Of a DNA stretch of 64,000 bases, positions 42,280 through 54,841 are shown piece after piece (positions within the stretch are counted from its first letter, which is position 1; every line of letters starts with the position of its first letter). Source of the DNA: Gyromitra esculenta. Lineage: Eukaryota; Ascomycota; Pezizomycetes; Pezizales; Discinaceae. The notes below the pieces were generated by a model. It did not search any database. It saw only the letters and a list, made by a program, of their open reading frames with translations, and was not told the origin of the DNA. The position numbers were made by a program, and so were the translations under genes. The stretch is from NCBI GenBank assembly GCA_038503075.1, contig JBCAML010000003.1, forward strand, positions 1-64,000, written 5' to 3'.

Positions 42280-44959
42280 GTAGCATGTCTAAGCCGGTTT
42301 CAGGTCGTTCCTAAACAAGCTTAGGTTAGATTCTGGAAAGTGCGCTATGTACCCAATTTTCTGAGTAAATACGGTACATGTAGTACATGGATTTTGCCAA
42401 GGATTAGGTCTCAGGTCTCACGTGCAAACGGAGAAGCCGACACCCACAGAAAAGATCACCATGCAAGGTACCGTTCCAAGACTCCAAACCTATCATTCCA
42501 CATACATATTCAAACTTCTTCTCACAATCAGCATTGTGGCTCCGGCAGAAGCGAGCCGAGAGTCATCAGTGCTCCACATTATGATAGGGACTGGGGCTAC
42601 TCGATGCAAGACCCTGTGAGTTATTGTTGAATAGTTGACTACACTTATGGTTTCCTGACTATTATCTGGAACTGCTACGCTTGACATTCCATTCGATTCG
42701 CTGGAACTTAAAAACTTGGAGCCAATCGTATGCCCAGATGATATGCTGTAGATAATTCACAATCAATTGCATGATTATGCCACAATACTAACTGTAGGGC
42801 GAGTGCGTGGCTGTGATGGGCTTGGTAACTGGTTGTCTTGCTAGAATTCGCTGCCCCACTAGGCATCCTAACCGTTTCCCACAAAACTCAAGGATCTAGG
42901 TCAAGCTGATCTAGACTCCTGTGTCACCACTGGGTAGCTAAACATTCAAGACCCTGCCGTCCGGCGTTTCTGTGATACCTTAGAGGCTGATCGAGTGATC
43001 TTTCCTCCTTTCTACGTGACTAAGCCTTCCCAAGCGCCGAAGCTAGAAAGAAGAACCGGCAATTGGCTATATGTTGCTCGACGGCGATCAGGAATCATTA
43101 CTACTCAAAGCCTGTCTCAAGACCCTTATTTGATAGTCAGGCCAAACGAATCAAAACAACTTAAGCACGCCGGCCACTGCAATTACAGCATAGGATGCTA
43201 GTAGTCTGATTTCATCATGGAATAAGGATTTACAAAACTCGATATAGATTTCTTATTTTCTAGCTTCTGGGTTCAGAATCCCCCACATGTTTTGATATTT
43301 AGGCCCAGACACGATCGTGCGAGATTAAGCCTCGAGTCTCGAAGACTATTCCATTTTGGATAAATTTACCGGTGACAACCAATGACGTTATTAAATATAT
43401 TTTATAACTATTCCCACGTGCTAATACTTTTCTACCAGGTCCTCCCTATCATATCGATGGCTCCACAAGAACTTTTAAAGTTTAAAGCCCCCTAAACTAT
43501 CTATCTAGCCCAACCAAGGCTTCCAATGGACCGACCTCTATATGGGCAGGCCCGGGGGGGGGGTTTGATAGGCCAGGCCGGGTCGAGGCTTTTGATAGAT
43601 GGGCTAGGCCAGGCCTTCAAGTTCTTCAGCCCGGGATAAAGTACATTATACAGGCCTAAGACATTTAGAAGATTCTTTGGATCGGTAAGCGGTGTTGGGG
43701 GCTTGTTCCCTCATTCTTCAGCTTCCCATCAACGGGACACTGAACTACATTCAATACTCGCCGTGTCAGCAGAGCCAGAGAGCATATTTTTGGGTACTAG
43801 AGAGACTATACCTCATATACGTTATGCTATCAATAGAGGAAGTATCGAAGCCACTTAGTGTCTTAAAAGCTGGAAAAAAGACACTAGCAGAGTGAGTCTG
43901 GAGGATATTTTGTATATTGATTCCTACCTCATATAATACATCTAAGCTCCCACAAATATACTGGGCTGCCTGGGCTTGCTTCAAATAGGCCGGGCTGGGC
44001 CGGGCCAAACAGTTGCTAACTCGGGTTGAGCTAGGTCGAGGGCATTTCTAGACCGGGCCGGCCCATTGGAAGGCTTGAGTCCAGTGTGGTCCACGAGGCA
44101 TGGCCGCTCGAGCATTCAAGTTAAATCATAAGTTGATTGTTGTTTAGACAAGCCTGTATGTTCCAGGACCGTTACTAGGCATGATTGGTGGAAAGAAAAT
44201 AGCTATAGTTTGGGGGATGTTTCTAGCGAAACAGCGTGACTTTATAATATCCTAGCTAGTGGCTCTTTTCTTTATTTTTTAATATAAACTTTTTTAGTAT
44301 ATATCTCAAGTTTATCAAGCCACCTCGAGCCGACTCGAGGCAGCCCCCCCATGTGCTCGAGCTGCTCGAGGCAGGCCCTCAAATGTACGAGCGGCCTCGA
44401 GGCATACCCATCCGCTCGCCTCGAGGCGCCTCGTGGACCACCTGCTCGAGTCCAATTGCAACAAGGCCTACTTTTTTTAAACCTAAAAATTTCCTCGAAA
44501 CACTGATTGCCAAAACACTCCCAGAATGACGGAAAGCAAGCAGCCCTAGCTAGCGCTGTGGGCCGTTGGTATTTCATTCGGTCTGTTTAGTTTCCTTGCA
44601 ACGACACTAAGGGTCTATACTCGGACAAGAATCATACGCTCGTTTGGGATGGACGATGGTACTTCAAACTTTTTTTTTACCGAAAACGACTACTTAGCTA
44701 GTATATTTTAATGGGGTACGAAAACTTGATTGTTATTGCCGAAGTACGGAGATTGTCTCTCAGAGCTTCTACTACTACTTACTTTAACGTTCCCTCGAAC
44801 ACCTTTCATATGTGTGGCTGTTGAAAAGGGCAAACTAACATAGAAAAAATCATGATAGATCTTCGCAATTGCATTTCTCGTGTGTATCCTAGTCTGTATA
44901 TTTCGTGGATAATCCCTTCAACCGTCGACCTAGTAGGCTGCTGGCTAGGTCATTAGCGC
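42280..44959. other. Intergenic with GGCC- and CTCGAG-rich low complexity
   Basis: No gene was recognised. A run of G follows CCC at about 43551-43563. Stretches rich in GGCCGGGC-type words lie at 43535-43630 and 43965-44110, and a cluster of CTCGAG palindromes at 44320-44440. These have the look of decayed repeats. Confidence 0.5.
44320..44440. repeat. Cluster of CTCGAG palindromes
   Basis: Five CTCGAG hexamers, most embedded in longer palindromes such as GCCTCGAGGC and GCTCGAGC, plus CGACTCGAGG, occur within about 120 bp. Chance would give about one in 4 kb. A further copy lies near 44107. Confidence 0.7.
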
Positions 44960-46434
44960 TTTAGCTATTGCAAATGGTTTGGGACGACACATGGATGATT
45001 TATCTGTAGAGGATTTCATCATGGTAACCAAGGTAAAGGAATGGAAAAACGACGATCAACTAGTGGCATTGGCTAATTTGTGGAATTTTGATCGGATTTA
45101 GGGTAATTTTGGCAGCAATATAATTCATACTTTGCAGGTTGCATTTGCAAAGTTGTCCGTCTTATTTTTTTACCCGCGAATTGGTGACCCTCGCGGCTCC
45201 GGCCTCCAGAGATGGTTCCTAATCTCCATATGTACCCTTATATATAGCGTTAATCGTTTTAACTGGTGCTATTAGCGAATTTATTATCGTCCTCCAGTGC
45301 AAGCCTTTCGAATATCAGCGGAATCGAATCATGCCTGATGTTGAGGGAAGATGTTGGAACCCCGTTGTGTTCTATTCCACCAACGCTAGTCTCAACATTT
45401 TTGGATATTGTTATAACTCTGCTCCCGATGCCTATTCTGTTGAAGTTGTAGGTTTTCTTCATATGTGGGTACAATGCATAGTAGACCCGACTATTCATCA
45501 TTTGGATGTCGGGGTTTAGTGAGCTGCCGAAGAGTTGGTCTATGCGGAATTTTTGCCCTTGGAGGACTATGAGTACTAACTATCTATCCCCACAATCTAC
45601 CATTGGAGTGTACTACGGATTTAGGGGTAAATGACGAGAATTGTGGCACAGAAGTTGCTTTCGATAACACAAAATACTAACCACATTCCTAACCCGATCA
45701 TGAAAATAGATGTAACAGTGCAAAGTAAGTTTTGTTCTAGATACTATATTAAATAGAGATTGATAACTGTATTGATGTTAAGGAGATATGATTGTTGAGA
45801 AATCGGAGAAGGTACGCCACAGTTCGTCATATTTACCCCTACACCCGTAGTACTAAGCTGCAGCTCGTTATACATTGGTGTCTGCATTCTTAGCATGGCA
45901 AGAGTTGCTCAACTACCAGTGCTTAATCGTAGCGCTGACATAACTTGTACGTGTAATCTGTTCTGGACACGATGGCCCTGCAGGGATTTAGTGAATCGAT
46001 GCATATATCCAAGGGACATATCCGACGCTATAACGTGGTATTACACTGAAAGCACTCTGATCGTGATCGCTGCTTGTGAACCATCCCTAAAGCCTTCCTT
46101 TCATCGACATGCGTCTGACATATTGGGCTCATCTAGAAATGTTAGTGGCTCTGATCCGGTCGGGCACAATAACAGTAGACCGTTCAATGGGACACACGAT
46201 CTATCAACACTCTCACGTTCTCATCTAATTTCAACACACGTCACATCAGCCGCACCGAGAGATAGGAATAGATACGGAGAAACCGACAGTGAGGAATATA
46301 TTGTTCAGGACGATATAAGCATGTGTATTGTAAAAGGAGCCGATGTTGTACTAACAGTAGAGGCTCCTGGTGATTCGCACGATAGCCTTACTCCTAGTAG
46401 CAAAATTGAGGTTAGTCAAATTGGAGCCCTGTGA
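44960..46434 (+). pseudogene. PTH11/fungal-rhodopsin-type membrane protein relic
   Basis: Pieces follow the order of this seven-helix family. GLGRHMDDLSVEDF (about 44975) is followed by a GTAAAG donor and TTTGCAG acceptor, then VAFAKLSVLFFYPRI (about 45137), ISEFIIVLQCKPFEYQ with the conserved CxP-type site (about 45275), YSTNASLNIF, and after a frame change LDIVITLLPMPILLKL (about 45400). The C-terminal helix and tail, DAITWYYTESTLIVIAACEPSLKP, open a 179-codon frame (45895-46434). Stops and a frameshift in the T-run near 45400, plus a gap where two helices should be, point to a relic. Live members are cell-surface sensors. Confidence 0.65.
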
Positions 46435-47200
46435 TTTGAAGGCAAGGTTTAAAGAAGGGATAGGTCATTTCTTGTCGATATTTGCTTCAACTCTTGTAAT
46501 ATATTTTCACTTTAGAAGCTGGAATTCCTGGCTATGGCATGTGGATTGCTTAAGTTTGATCCACCTCGGGCCCTAGTTAACCATTCAGCCTTGCTGAAAA
46601 ATCACTCAGATCAGTGTAATCAACTGAAGTCTAGCTCGGATATTACTCAAAGACTCCTTGCAGACGTGATATATAAGGTCAAAGATTCATCTCCTCTATA
46701 GGTATCAGTGGTTGTTAGGTTGGGGTTGTCACTAATACCTAGATAAGGGTTGCTAATGCCAATACACCAAATAATAATTTTAGATAACCTGCTGCTGAAT
46801 ACGAGCGTCTGAACCTCAAGATTAAGTATAACTAGGTGCCTCTAATAAAAGTCTTAATTCCTTACACAATACGGGCAATAGGTATATGGGAGCAATGCCC
46901 AGCCTCTTTTCAAATTCTGGCACCCCTTAGCCTAGAAGTCTCCCATCGGCCTCGATAAAGTATTGAATGATGCATATGGAGAGTGTCGAAATTAAGGCCC
47001 AAACCTGGGGTTGAAGTTTAAGCGGGTACGTCGACCTCCTACCGTAACTTAAAACCAAAAACCAAAAACCAACTTCTCCCAGGTTCAAAGTTGGAAGCTT
47101 TTTGTACCAAAGAATAGCTGCGACAATAGAAGTTAGGCTGACCCACCCCTAACCCTAAAATACTAGCTGAATTCGTATTTTTTTTTTTCAATAAGTACAA

Positions 47201-47313
47201 GCGTATGGGGGGTGAAGTTGGAACGGCTAGGATGTTTAGCCATAGCGATTAAGGCGACGAAAAAAAAACCCCTTTTCGGTACTCCAGTCGTTTAAACTTC
47301 ACCCCTCATACGC
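47201..47313. repeat. Imperfect inverted repeat, 25-bp arms
   Basis: Arms at 47201-47225 and 47289-47313 match at 22 of 25 positions when one is complemented (core GGGGTGAAGTT), with a 63-bp spacer. A direct repeat, CCTAAAATACT, flanks the structure at about 47153 and 47329. It could be a remnant of a miniature transposon. Confidence 0.65.
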
Positions 47314-50300
47314 CTATATCTAGCTGAAACCTAAAATACTGGATGACTTCTAAATTCAGCTGACAACCCAGATTAAGATTAAGATTAACGCTCTAAGGGA
47401 TACTAGAGGGCATAAGACTAGTCTATTATTTGTGTGTGATGTATATAATATATAGTCGTATCTGGAGGAAGGTAGACTCCTACGCCAAAAGGGATACTGG
47501 CCCTAAGGCATAGGATATTCCACTCTTCTCCTCACCTAGATTGCTGAGGTCCATATATTTACGGAAGCCTAGATACCGGTCTAGACCTACGAGGTGCCTC
47601 ATCGTACGTAAGACTAAGCTGCTATGATATGGATGCTGGTAATAGTATAGACCAAACGAGGCATAGGAAGGGCAGACAGTTTCCCAAAAGAAATTACATG
47701 ACAACCAGCAGTTCTCCTTGGCCCGGTTATCTATTGGCCAGTACTGGCTTCTCCGGTTTGGCTTAGAATTGATGGAAAATATTACGGTGTTACCGTGCCC
47801 TTCGATTGCCATACCAACAAACTACCCACTGTGTGTAACTGGTCATAGGCGGAGGTAAGAAGTAGGGGAAAGAACTGGGCCTCCGTAATCCTAAGAGTTT
47901 ACGGCTAAATCTTTTGGAGGAAAAGATTTGGCTGGCCGCCCGCCTCGTCAGGAGTTTAAATGTACAAATTTCAGATAGTTAGTTAGTCCACTGGTACTAT
48001 TAGTGGGGTTTAGAATGATATTTCTCGGGCGCTTCTAAGCGGGACGAAGTCAACTAAGCATATATGAGAATAAGTAATTTAAGGTAGTTGGAGGCGTAGA
48101 TGCATATGTATCTAAGGTCAACTATAGCTACCTATATGGCACGTATATTATTAGGTCGAACATAATATCTTCTTGGGCTGATTTACCGGAAGAATGTTTT
48201 CAACCGCAAGAGCATAATACATCGAAATCCAGTATTATAACTAGGGTGATATAACTTAAGTTTTCTAGCCACGGGGGTCAGGATTCTCCCGTGAAACGTA
48301 TAAACGTGCCTACTGGTTCTACGGCCTGGTATCCGTATCCTAGGAAGCCAATCATCTAATATACCAAACGATAGTGAGGAATGGAGGAAGTGGGCCAAAC
48401 GGGGCTATAAAATCCTCAGAGTGAAGTATGTTGTTACTTTCTGTTATATTACATCGACTTTATGAACTGTGATCTTTCTGGATATTTACGTAGGCTCAAA
48501 ATACAAAATCTCAGGACCGTTGATTGTAATCTCCAGGCGGCTACTTCCTTGAGGGGAAGTTCTCCAGCCTGATATTGAACGTGTCCAGTTACGACAAGAA
48601 CCCCGATTGTAAAAGCCTAGGCTTCGATGTCTTTCTTGCCTAGCATTACAGCTTATCCTCCCTGTTCCGATCCCGAATTAGATTTTTGTAACCGTTATTA
48701 AGATATCCTATCAGCCGAAAATTAATAATCTACTGATAGGTTTAATTGATGCGAATTGTAGGAAGCCTTCCGGTATGAGCGCAATTGCTGGTTTAGGTTC
48801 CCCTTATCTCGTGCTCGCGAAGGCTTGGAAACCTTGAGTCATACCGCTCAAGAGACCAGAAGCATTATATAGGAATTAATACATTCTGCTGTAGTTTTAT
48901 AACTCTTTGGTCAAGATATAGTGCGTAACGATAACAAATTGCAAGGTAGCAATAATCCAGGCTACATCTGAAGAACTGATCCACTGTAATCAACCACCTG
49001 TGAATTGAAGGCAAAAGGTGATCCCTCTCCAAGGAATGTTACAATGATGAGGGTTGCAATCTTGACAGTAAAAATTTAATCAAGAGAGATTCCCAGAAAT
49101 GGTAGTACAAGAGGCGTTAGAGTCATGACTGACCCGCCGAGAAGTTACTGTTGATCCGGCCTTGAGGTCACACTTACCTCGGAATTCCGGGATCAGGGGT
49201 ACCTCAATATTGCGGAAACCGGAGTCCTCGAATTCTTCACGGATTTCATGGTAGTATCTCCTTCCCCACACTAAAACGGATACACGGCCTCGCATCTCGC
49301 CGTGTTACTGTACTAACTTGCTCAAGGCTTTATCTACTTCCGAGTGCGACGATTTAGTTGAATTCGTGATCTTTGAGAGGCACTGGAGCCATCGGATCTC
49401 AATGACCGGTACAGCGCTCCTTGGTGGAAAATTATTCACATTCGCTATGGGGTCCCTGGCCCGGGAAATGGAAACTCTCTCAAGTCCTAATAGGCTTTGG
49501 TCAGTGTCACCAATTAAACCAAGTTTGCCAGGATATCGTGAGGATCCTTTTTTCTATGGAGCTTCCGCCACGGTTCTCAGTCTATCGATGCCCACGTGCG
49601 TGTGACTGGATGACTCGGTGATATAGTAAAGTATACGAAAATCAAGTGGACATATTAATCCTGTTATCGTAAAAATAGTATTTGGTATCCCAAATTCCAG
49701 CGGGGACAGCACCGTTCAATCTTATTTTTCGCGAGATCATTGTCCCGTTATAATTAATACCAGTCTCCTCGAGATCCCCATATCCCTCCTCAGATGAGTA
49801 CCAATGACTATTTGCAGGGTTTTCCGTGTTTCCAAGCTAGTAATATCATAGATATGGCAGGGATAATCAAAACGAGACATTACTGGTTACAACAGGCCAG
49901 ATATAGCCAAGTTTTACCCTCAACCATGGATTACATACCAACGGCTTTATTAGCCAGATTTGCCCGCCCTGGACAAAGATATATCCCCTGTGCACGGATG
50001 GTGCTGTCGATCCGGCAATGGTGAAGTCCCGCAGCCGATAGGCGGATCTGACACTCCCCGAACCTTATTCAGGCCGGATCAGGCTGCTCGCAGCCACTCA
50101 TCCACGTCAAGATTGATATATCCCCGAAATCAGTAACTCTGCCGGATATTTCAAAGATTCTGCAGATAAACGTACATTTGCACCTGCTAAGCACCAGCGT
50201 CTGAATCCATAGGCTATGGATGTGCTCGCTAACACTGGATCCTTTACCGAGCTGTACAATAATACGGAACAGGTCTAGAAGTGAGCACCCTCTCTGTTTA

Positions 50301-51061
50301 GTAGGATGAGAGGAATGAAATTTATCGTGATGCTGATTTAATATCATCACTCCATCCCCCCACGGTGTTCTGTTAGATCTCACAGGAAATAATGGAAACC
50401 GAACGCTACAACACGTAAGTTACGGTGTTTAAAACCAATATGTTCACATACCACGAATTAACATAACTTACCTTATTTTTACGCTCATAGCGGATGCTGG
50501 ATATGCTGGATCTACAAGTGTTGAGAACTCCTCAGCGATGCTCACAACCCTACAATCTTGCCCTCACGCCACAACCTTAGTAGCTTGGTGCTATTCGAAA
50601 TATCTCATAAGCTGCTTCTGAACCCCGTTTCATGCCTATCGACATTTGATCATAATCGGAGATCTACATACAAAAAAGGCCCTTTCCGGTAGTCGTCTTC
50701 ACCAGGTCCTTGCATGATAGGCATGTAGAGACGTTGTATCTGTTACGCCGTTGAGTCACACGACTACCCTGGAGGGTCTAGAGATCTCGCTTCCCACTTA
50801 TTATAACTACCTTACTCTACGCATATATGACCATGCATGAGGCTTGGACCTAGGATCCTAGTTTTCCCCATGTCCCTCCGGCGGTCGTGGCTTGAAATGT
50901 GTTAGGAGCTGCAGATACTATACGCATCACGAACTCATCTCTTTTCCCTATATTCGGTAGTTATTTTTCTTCTCTTCCTAAGACCTAATCCCCCACCAAT
51001 CTACCGACTTCACCTGAAACTTCGGGTTTTAATTCTGCTCGCCAACCCCAACTACGCGTTG

Positions 51062-51205
51062 TCGTTCCCGGGCATATGAACCGAAAAACAGGGAAGTGTG
51101 GCTTTGTATGCTATGGAAGTGGCTTCGTATAACATGTAGCTTGAGAACGATGTTGTGGCATATGGTCGCATCCCCCTGTTTTCTTGTTCATATGGCCGGG
51201 AACGA
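51062..51205. repeat. Inverted repeat, 32-bp arms, MITE-like
   Basis: The left arm (51062-51093) begins TCGTTCCCGGGCATATGAAC and the right arm (51174-51205) is its near complement (TCGTTCCCGGCCATATGAAC when reversed), both running on to AAAACAGGG. The spacer is 80 bp. No clear target duplication was found, so a transposon origin is only suggested. Confidence 0.7.
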
Positions 51206-51829
51206 GTAGCTTTGCGCCATACACTCGCGGGCAAAGCCAAATCGTTTAGAAGAAGAGAGCCTGTACAGCTGTAGGGCAGGAGCTATCTACAGGGGGAAAA
51301 GCAAGTAGCTTGTTAACCATCCGGATATGTGCAACGGTCCAGAAGATTGGCCCTCGAGTCCAGAAACACGTGTAGTTTTATTGATTTGTGACAATACCCC
51401 GAAGCGCACGAAGTGACCTTATGTGACAGAATGTTTATCATTGCGTTACGTCAGTTACGACAAATTTCACGTCACTACATCTTCTGGCTCGGGGCTGGTC
51501 AACTTCTCCGGAACTGCGTTGAACACAAATATCATACCAAGTATACCAACGGGCAAAGATCCCCAACGGGACATGGGCTGCGGATATCTCAGTTTCCTCA
51601 CTTCAGGCCGGCACTAGAACTTGCCGACGCCCTTCAATATATGACTGATACTAATTAGAGAATGAGGAACGGCTTTTATAAAAGCCTAGTTTTTTCGTGG
51701 GCTTTTCATTTTCGTATCCTATTAGCTGCACTTCTAAATTCTTCAAATTACCCCGCGTTCTTTTTTTTAAAAAAAAAAAAACCTCCAATCAAAAAAAAAA
51801 CTTTTCATCCAGCTGTATTGAAGTAAACC

Positions 51830-53723
51830 ATGGCTCCCACATTGAATGTGGGTGAGTTAACCCCTTACCTGACAGTCTACAGTGTTGCTGGTCTTTCCCT
51901 AGGACTCGTAAGTTGGCTCCACGAGCTCCAATGTTTGCGGATAGAAGTTTAACCAACCCTTTAGTACGTTCTCTATTACCTAGGTGGATGTTTCTATAAC
52001 ATCTACTTCCATCCACTTTCCAGCTATCCTGGCCCAAAGCTTGCCGCAGCAACTCGAGTCAGTCCTCTTCCACCCTCCCATCTCTTATCTCTCAATCTCT
52101 CTACTAACGTGGAGAGCGAATGGTATACAGATATTTCATTCCCGAGCTTGGCTTGGTGGACAATACCCGCATATCATCAAAAGCCTCCATGACAAGTACG
52201 GTCCAATTGTCCGCACTGGTCCCAACCAGGTCTCATACTGCTCGGCAACTTCGTGGAAAGATATCTATGGACATGTCTCAGGGCGAAAGCCGTTCCTAAA
52301 GTCTTCATTCTACGATGATGAAACAGCGAAAAATATCGTCAGCGCGCGCGATCCACATCAGCACGGAAAAATGCGCCGAAATCTCAGCCACGGGTTCTCG
52401 GCCAAAGCCTTAGCAGAACAGGAGGGCTTCGTTCAGATGTACGTTGACAAATTGATCAGCCAAATCAATGTTTACGCAACAGGAGAAAAGGGCGCGGATG
52501 CGGTCACTTGGTATAATTTCACAACATTCGACATCATCGGCGATTTAGCATTCGGACAAGCGTTCGGTAGTCTGGACGACGGTTAGTTCCACAGCTTCTC
52601 CTCTATAAAACTCGGTGCTGATGGTGCTATGTCTAATCAGGAAAACCACATTTCTGGGTGACGATGATCTTGGGGTCCGTGAAAGCTGGAGGGTTGATCA
52701 TGGAGCTCAGGAAAAACCCCATCCTCAAAGCCTTAATCCCTTGGCTTATGCCAAAGAAAGACATGAATGCCAGGCAAAAGCACTTTCAATATAGTCGGGA
52801 GAAGATTATCAAGTTTGTTCCCTTAACATCGAGCATAGCCGTGAAGACACACTAGCTAACGTTAACGCTAGGCGTATGGAATCTACATCATCAACGAAAA
52901 AGGACTTGCTATCGGGATTGGTGATGAAACAAAAAACGGAGGGCGACATCACAATTGATGAGATGCAGTCGCAGGCCAGCGTTATAATGTACCCACCAAA
53001 CTCTCGGCCCCTCTAAGAAAACACTACTAACAGTTCTACTCTCGCTAGTGTTGCTGGTTCGGAAACAACTGCCACCTTGCTTTCAGGAGTTACGTTTCAG
53101 CTCTGCCGCAACCCAACCGTGTATCAAAAGCTCGTAAATGAGATCCGCAGCGCCTTCAGCAGTTATGACGAGATCAATGGACTTGCCACCGAACATTTAC
53201 CGTACCTGAAGGCCGTTTTCGACGAGGGACTGCGAATCTACCCTCCAGTGCCTATCGGCATGCCGAGACTAAGTGATGGTGAAACTGTGGACGGTATCTA
53301 CGTTCCTAAAGGGGTATGCAATTCACCAAAGCAGATCCAAACTCACTGTGCGATGGATCACATGCTAACTGCGTATAGACTGAAGTATTCACTTCAATGT
53401 GGGCTGCAACACACTCAGAAGACAACTTTCACCGCCCATACGATTTCTTGCCCGAGCGCTGGATCGATCCTGATTGTGCAGATAAGAAACAAGCAAGTCA
53501 GCCATTCCTGCTTGGAACCCGTGTCTGCTTGGGGAGAAGTTTGGCACTCATGGAGATGCGCATCATCTTGTGCAAAATCTTATGGGCCTACGACATGGAA
53601 TTGCTCGACCGTGAACAAGACTGGATGAAAGAAAACTTGTGTTACGTACTCTGGCAAAAGCCAGAGCTGCGCGTGAAGTTCACCAGAAGACCAGGAGTTG
53701 TTGTGCCCCCGATTGACGGATAA
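51830..53723 (+). CDS. Cytochrome P450 monooxygenase, seven exons
   Basis: Exons 51830-51907, 51965-52057, 52131-52581, 52641-52812, 52872-52988, 53049-53313 and 53379-53723 join in consistent phase to 506 aa. Introns are 57-73 nt with GT..AG ends. An N-terminal hydrophobic anchor (YLTVYSVAGLSLGLYVLYYL) is followed by the membrane-proximal YNIYFHPLSSYPGPK. The I-helix has AGSETT (306-311), the K-helix EGLR (363-366), then LPERW and the heme loop FLLGTRVCLG with the thiolate Cys at 442. All core P450 signatures are intact. The style resembles the trichothecene C-15 hydroxylase (CYP65) type, typical of secondary-metabolite or detoxification enzymes, but the substrate cannot be read. Neighbours give no pathway context. 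Confidence 0.92.
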
Positions 53724-54841
53724 GCGGGTATGTGTTGAAAATTTAAAAGTTCCAGCAGAAGCGTGAGCCTTTACCACAGGGCCTGGAGGCTTTGGGGAAT
53801 TTAGAAAGAATTTAGAACTTTCCACCTTCGTTTTCATTATTTTTTTTCCGGCCAGATTAGCAATGTCATCCAAAATAGAAGTTTGACTATGTATTTCCCT
53901 TATACGCGGGCCATGCCCTTCAATTTTCTTCTCCAAATTCCAATCATTCTAATGAGTAAAGATAAGCACCCGAAGTCTTGAGGTTTTAATAAACCATGCT
54001 AGATGGTCGCTATCATCATAGATTCTCACTCGATATCTCAAAAGCAGTAAATCTTCCGTATGCCAAGCGGTACAAGAAACTACACATACTTATATAAAAT
54101 CTCCTAGAATCTTTTCGTTTATTGTGTGGTGCTGCGAAATCGCTGATTCTAGCCGACATGACTCTCAACGCCATTGGTACAGTAGTCGGGGTATAGTGTG
54201 TGAAGTAAATGTAAATATAAATATAGAGCCAGTAAAACAAGTTGTCCTACGTCCAGGTAATCTGACCCACTAGTAATCCATAGTACAGACCACCTGTCTA
54301 GCACGCTGCTTATAACCGAAGTAGCACCTGGATAATTTTAATCACTACGGGCTGGGATGTTAGCGCCTAGAAGTAGCTATGTATACACAGAATCAGTGCA
54401 CATCTTTTCATTCTTAGAAAGAGCTGAGATTATATTTGAGGAATCTTCCTTAAATGCTCCTGATCCGTGGTGTTAACGAGAGTACGTACCATAGTACCAA
54501 TTTTCCCATTTTAGAAACTGAACCCGGAAACACCGTCACCCCTCAAAAAAAAAAATTGTTTCAGGAACAAAAGCACTTTTGAATTTTATCATCCATCATG
54601 AACTCATCAACCCAAAAAAATACACAATAGCCTGCCCATCTCCAGCCATAATAAGACCAAGAAACCGAAAATAAAGAGATATCATAAACATAAGTCCGGT
54701 ATACAACCTAAAAAACAAAAACAAGCATCCCACCTTACTTTTTGTTCACTTACAAAACGCTAATCAGCACCGCTAATATAATAAAAGAAATTGTCATCAT
54801 ATCCCTCCCATGATCTCCACTGCACCAGCTGTCCCTCATTC
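53724..54841. other. Intergenic, convergent 3' ends
   Basis: The region lies between the P450 3' end and the end of the minus-strand gene. It holds A-runs (54547-54556), a TATATAAA-like stretch near 54090 and no coding signal. An open minus frame at 54760-54993 overlaps the last exon of the neighbour in another register. Confidence 0.5.

Larger units (their letters stand above)
46435..51829. other. Gene-poor stretch, two inverted repeats, no recognised gene
   Basis: About 5.4 kb. Open frames (47480-47812 minus, 49318-49605 plus, 50069-50383 minus) have no signature I know. AACCAAAA tandem words lie near 47050-47070. Inverted repeats at 47201-47313 and 51062-51205 are listed separately. A T8A13 run near 51763-51783 precedes the P450 gene. 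Confidence 0.5.

Noticed and set aside
37961..53723. A secondary-metabolite cluster from the LaeA-like gene through the GMC relic to the P450
   Set aside because: No backbone synthase, transporter or regulator lies between them, spacing is over 12 kb, and the intermediate genes are dead.
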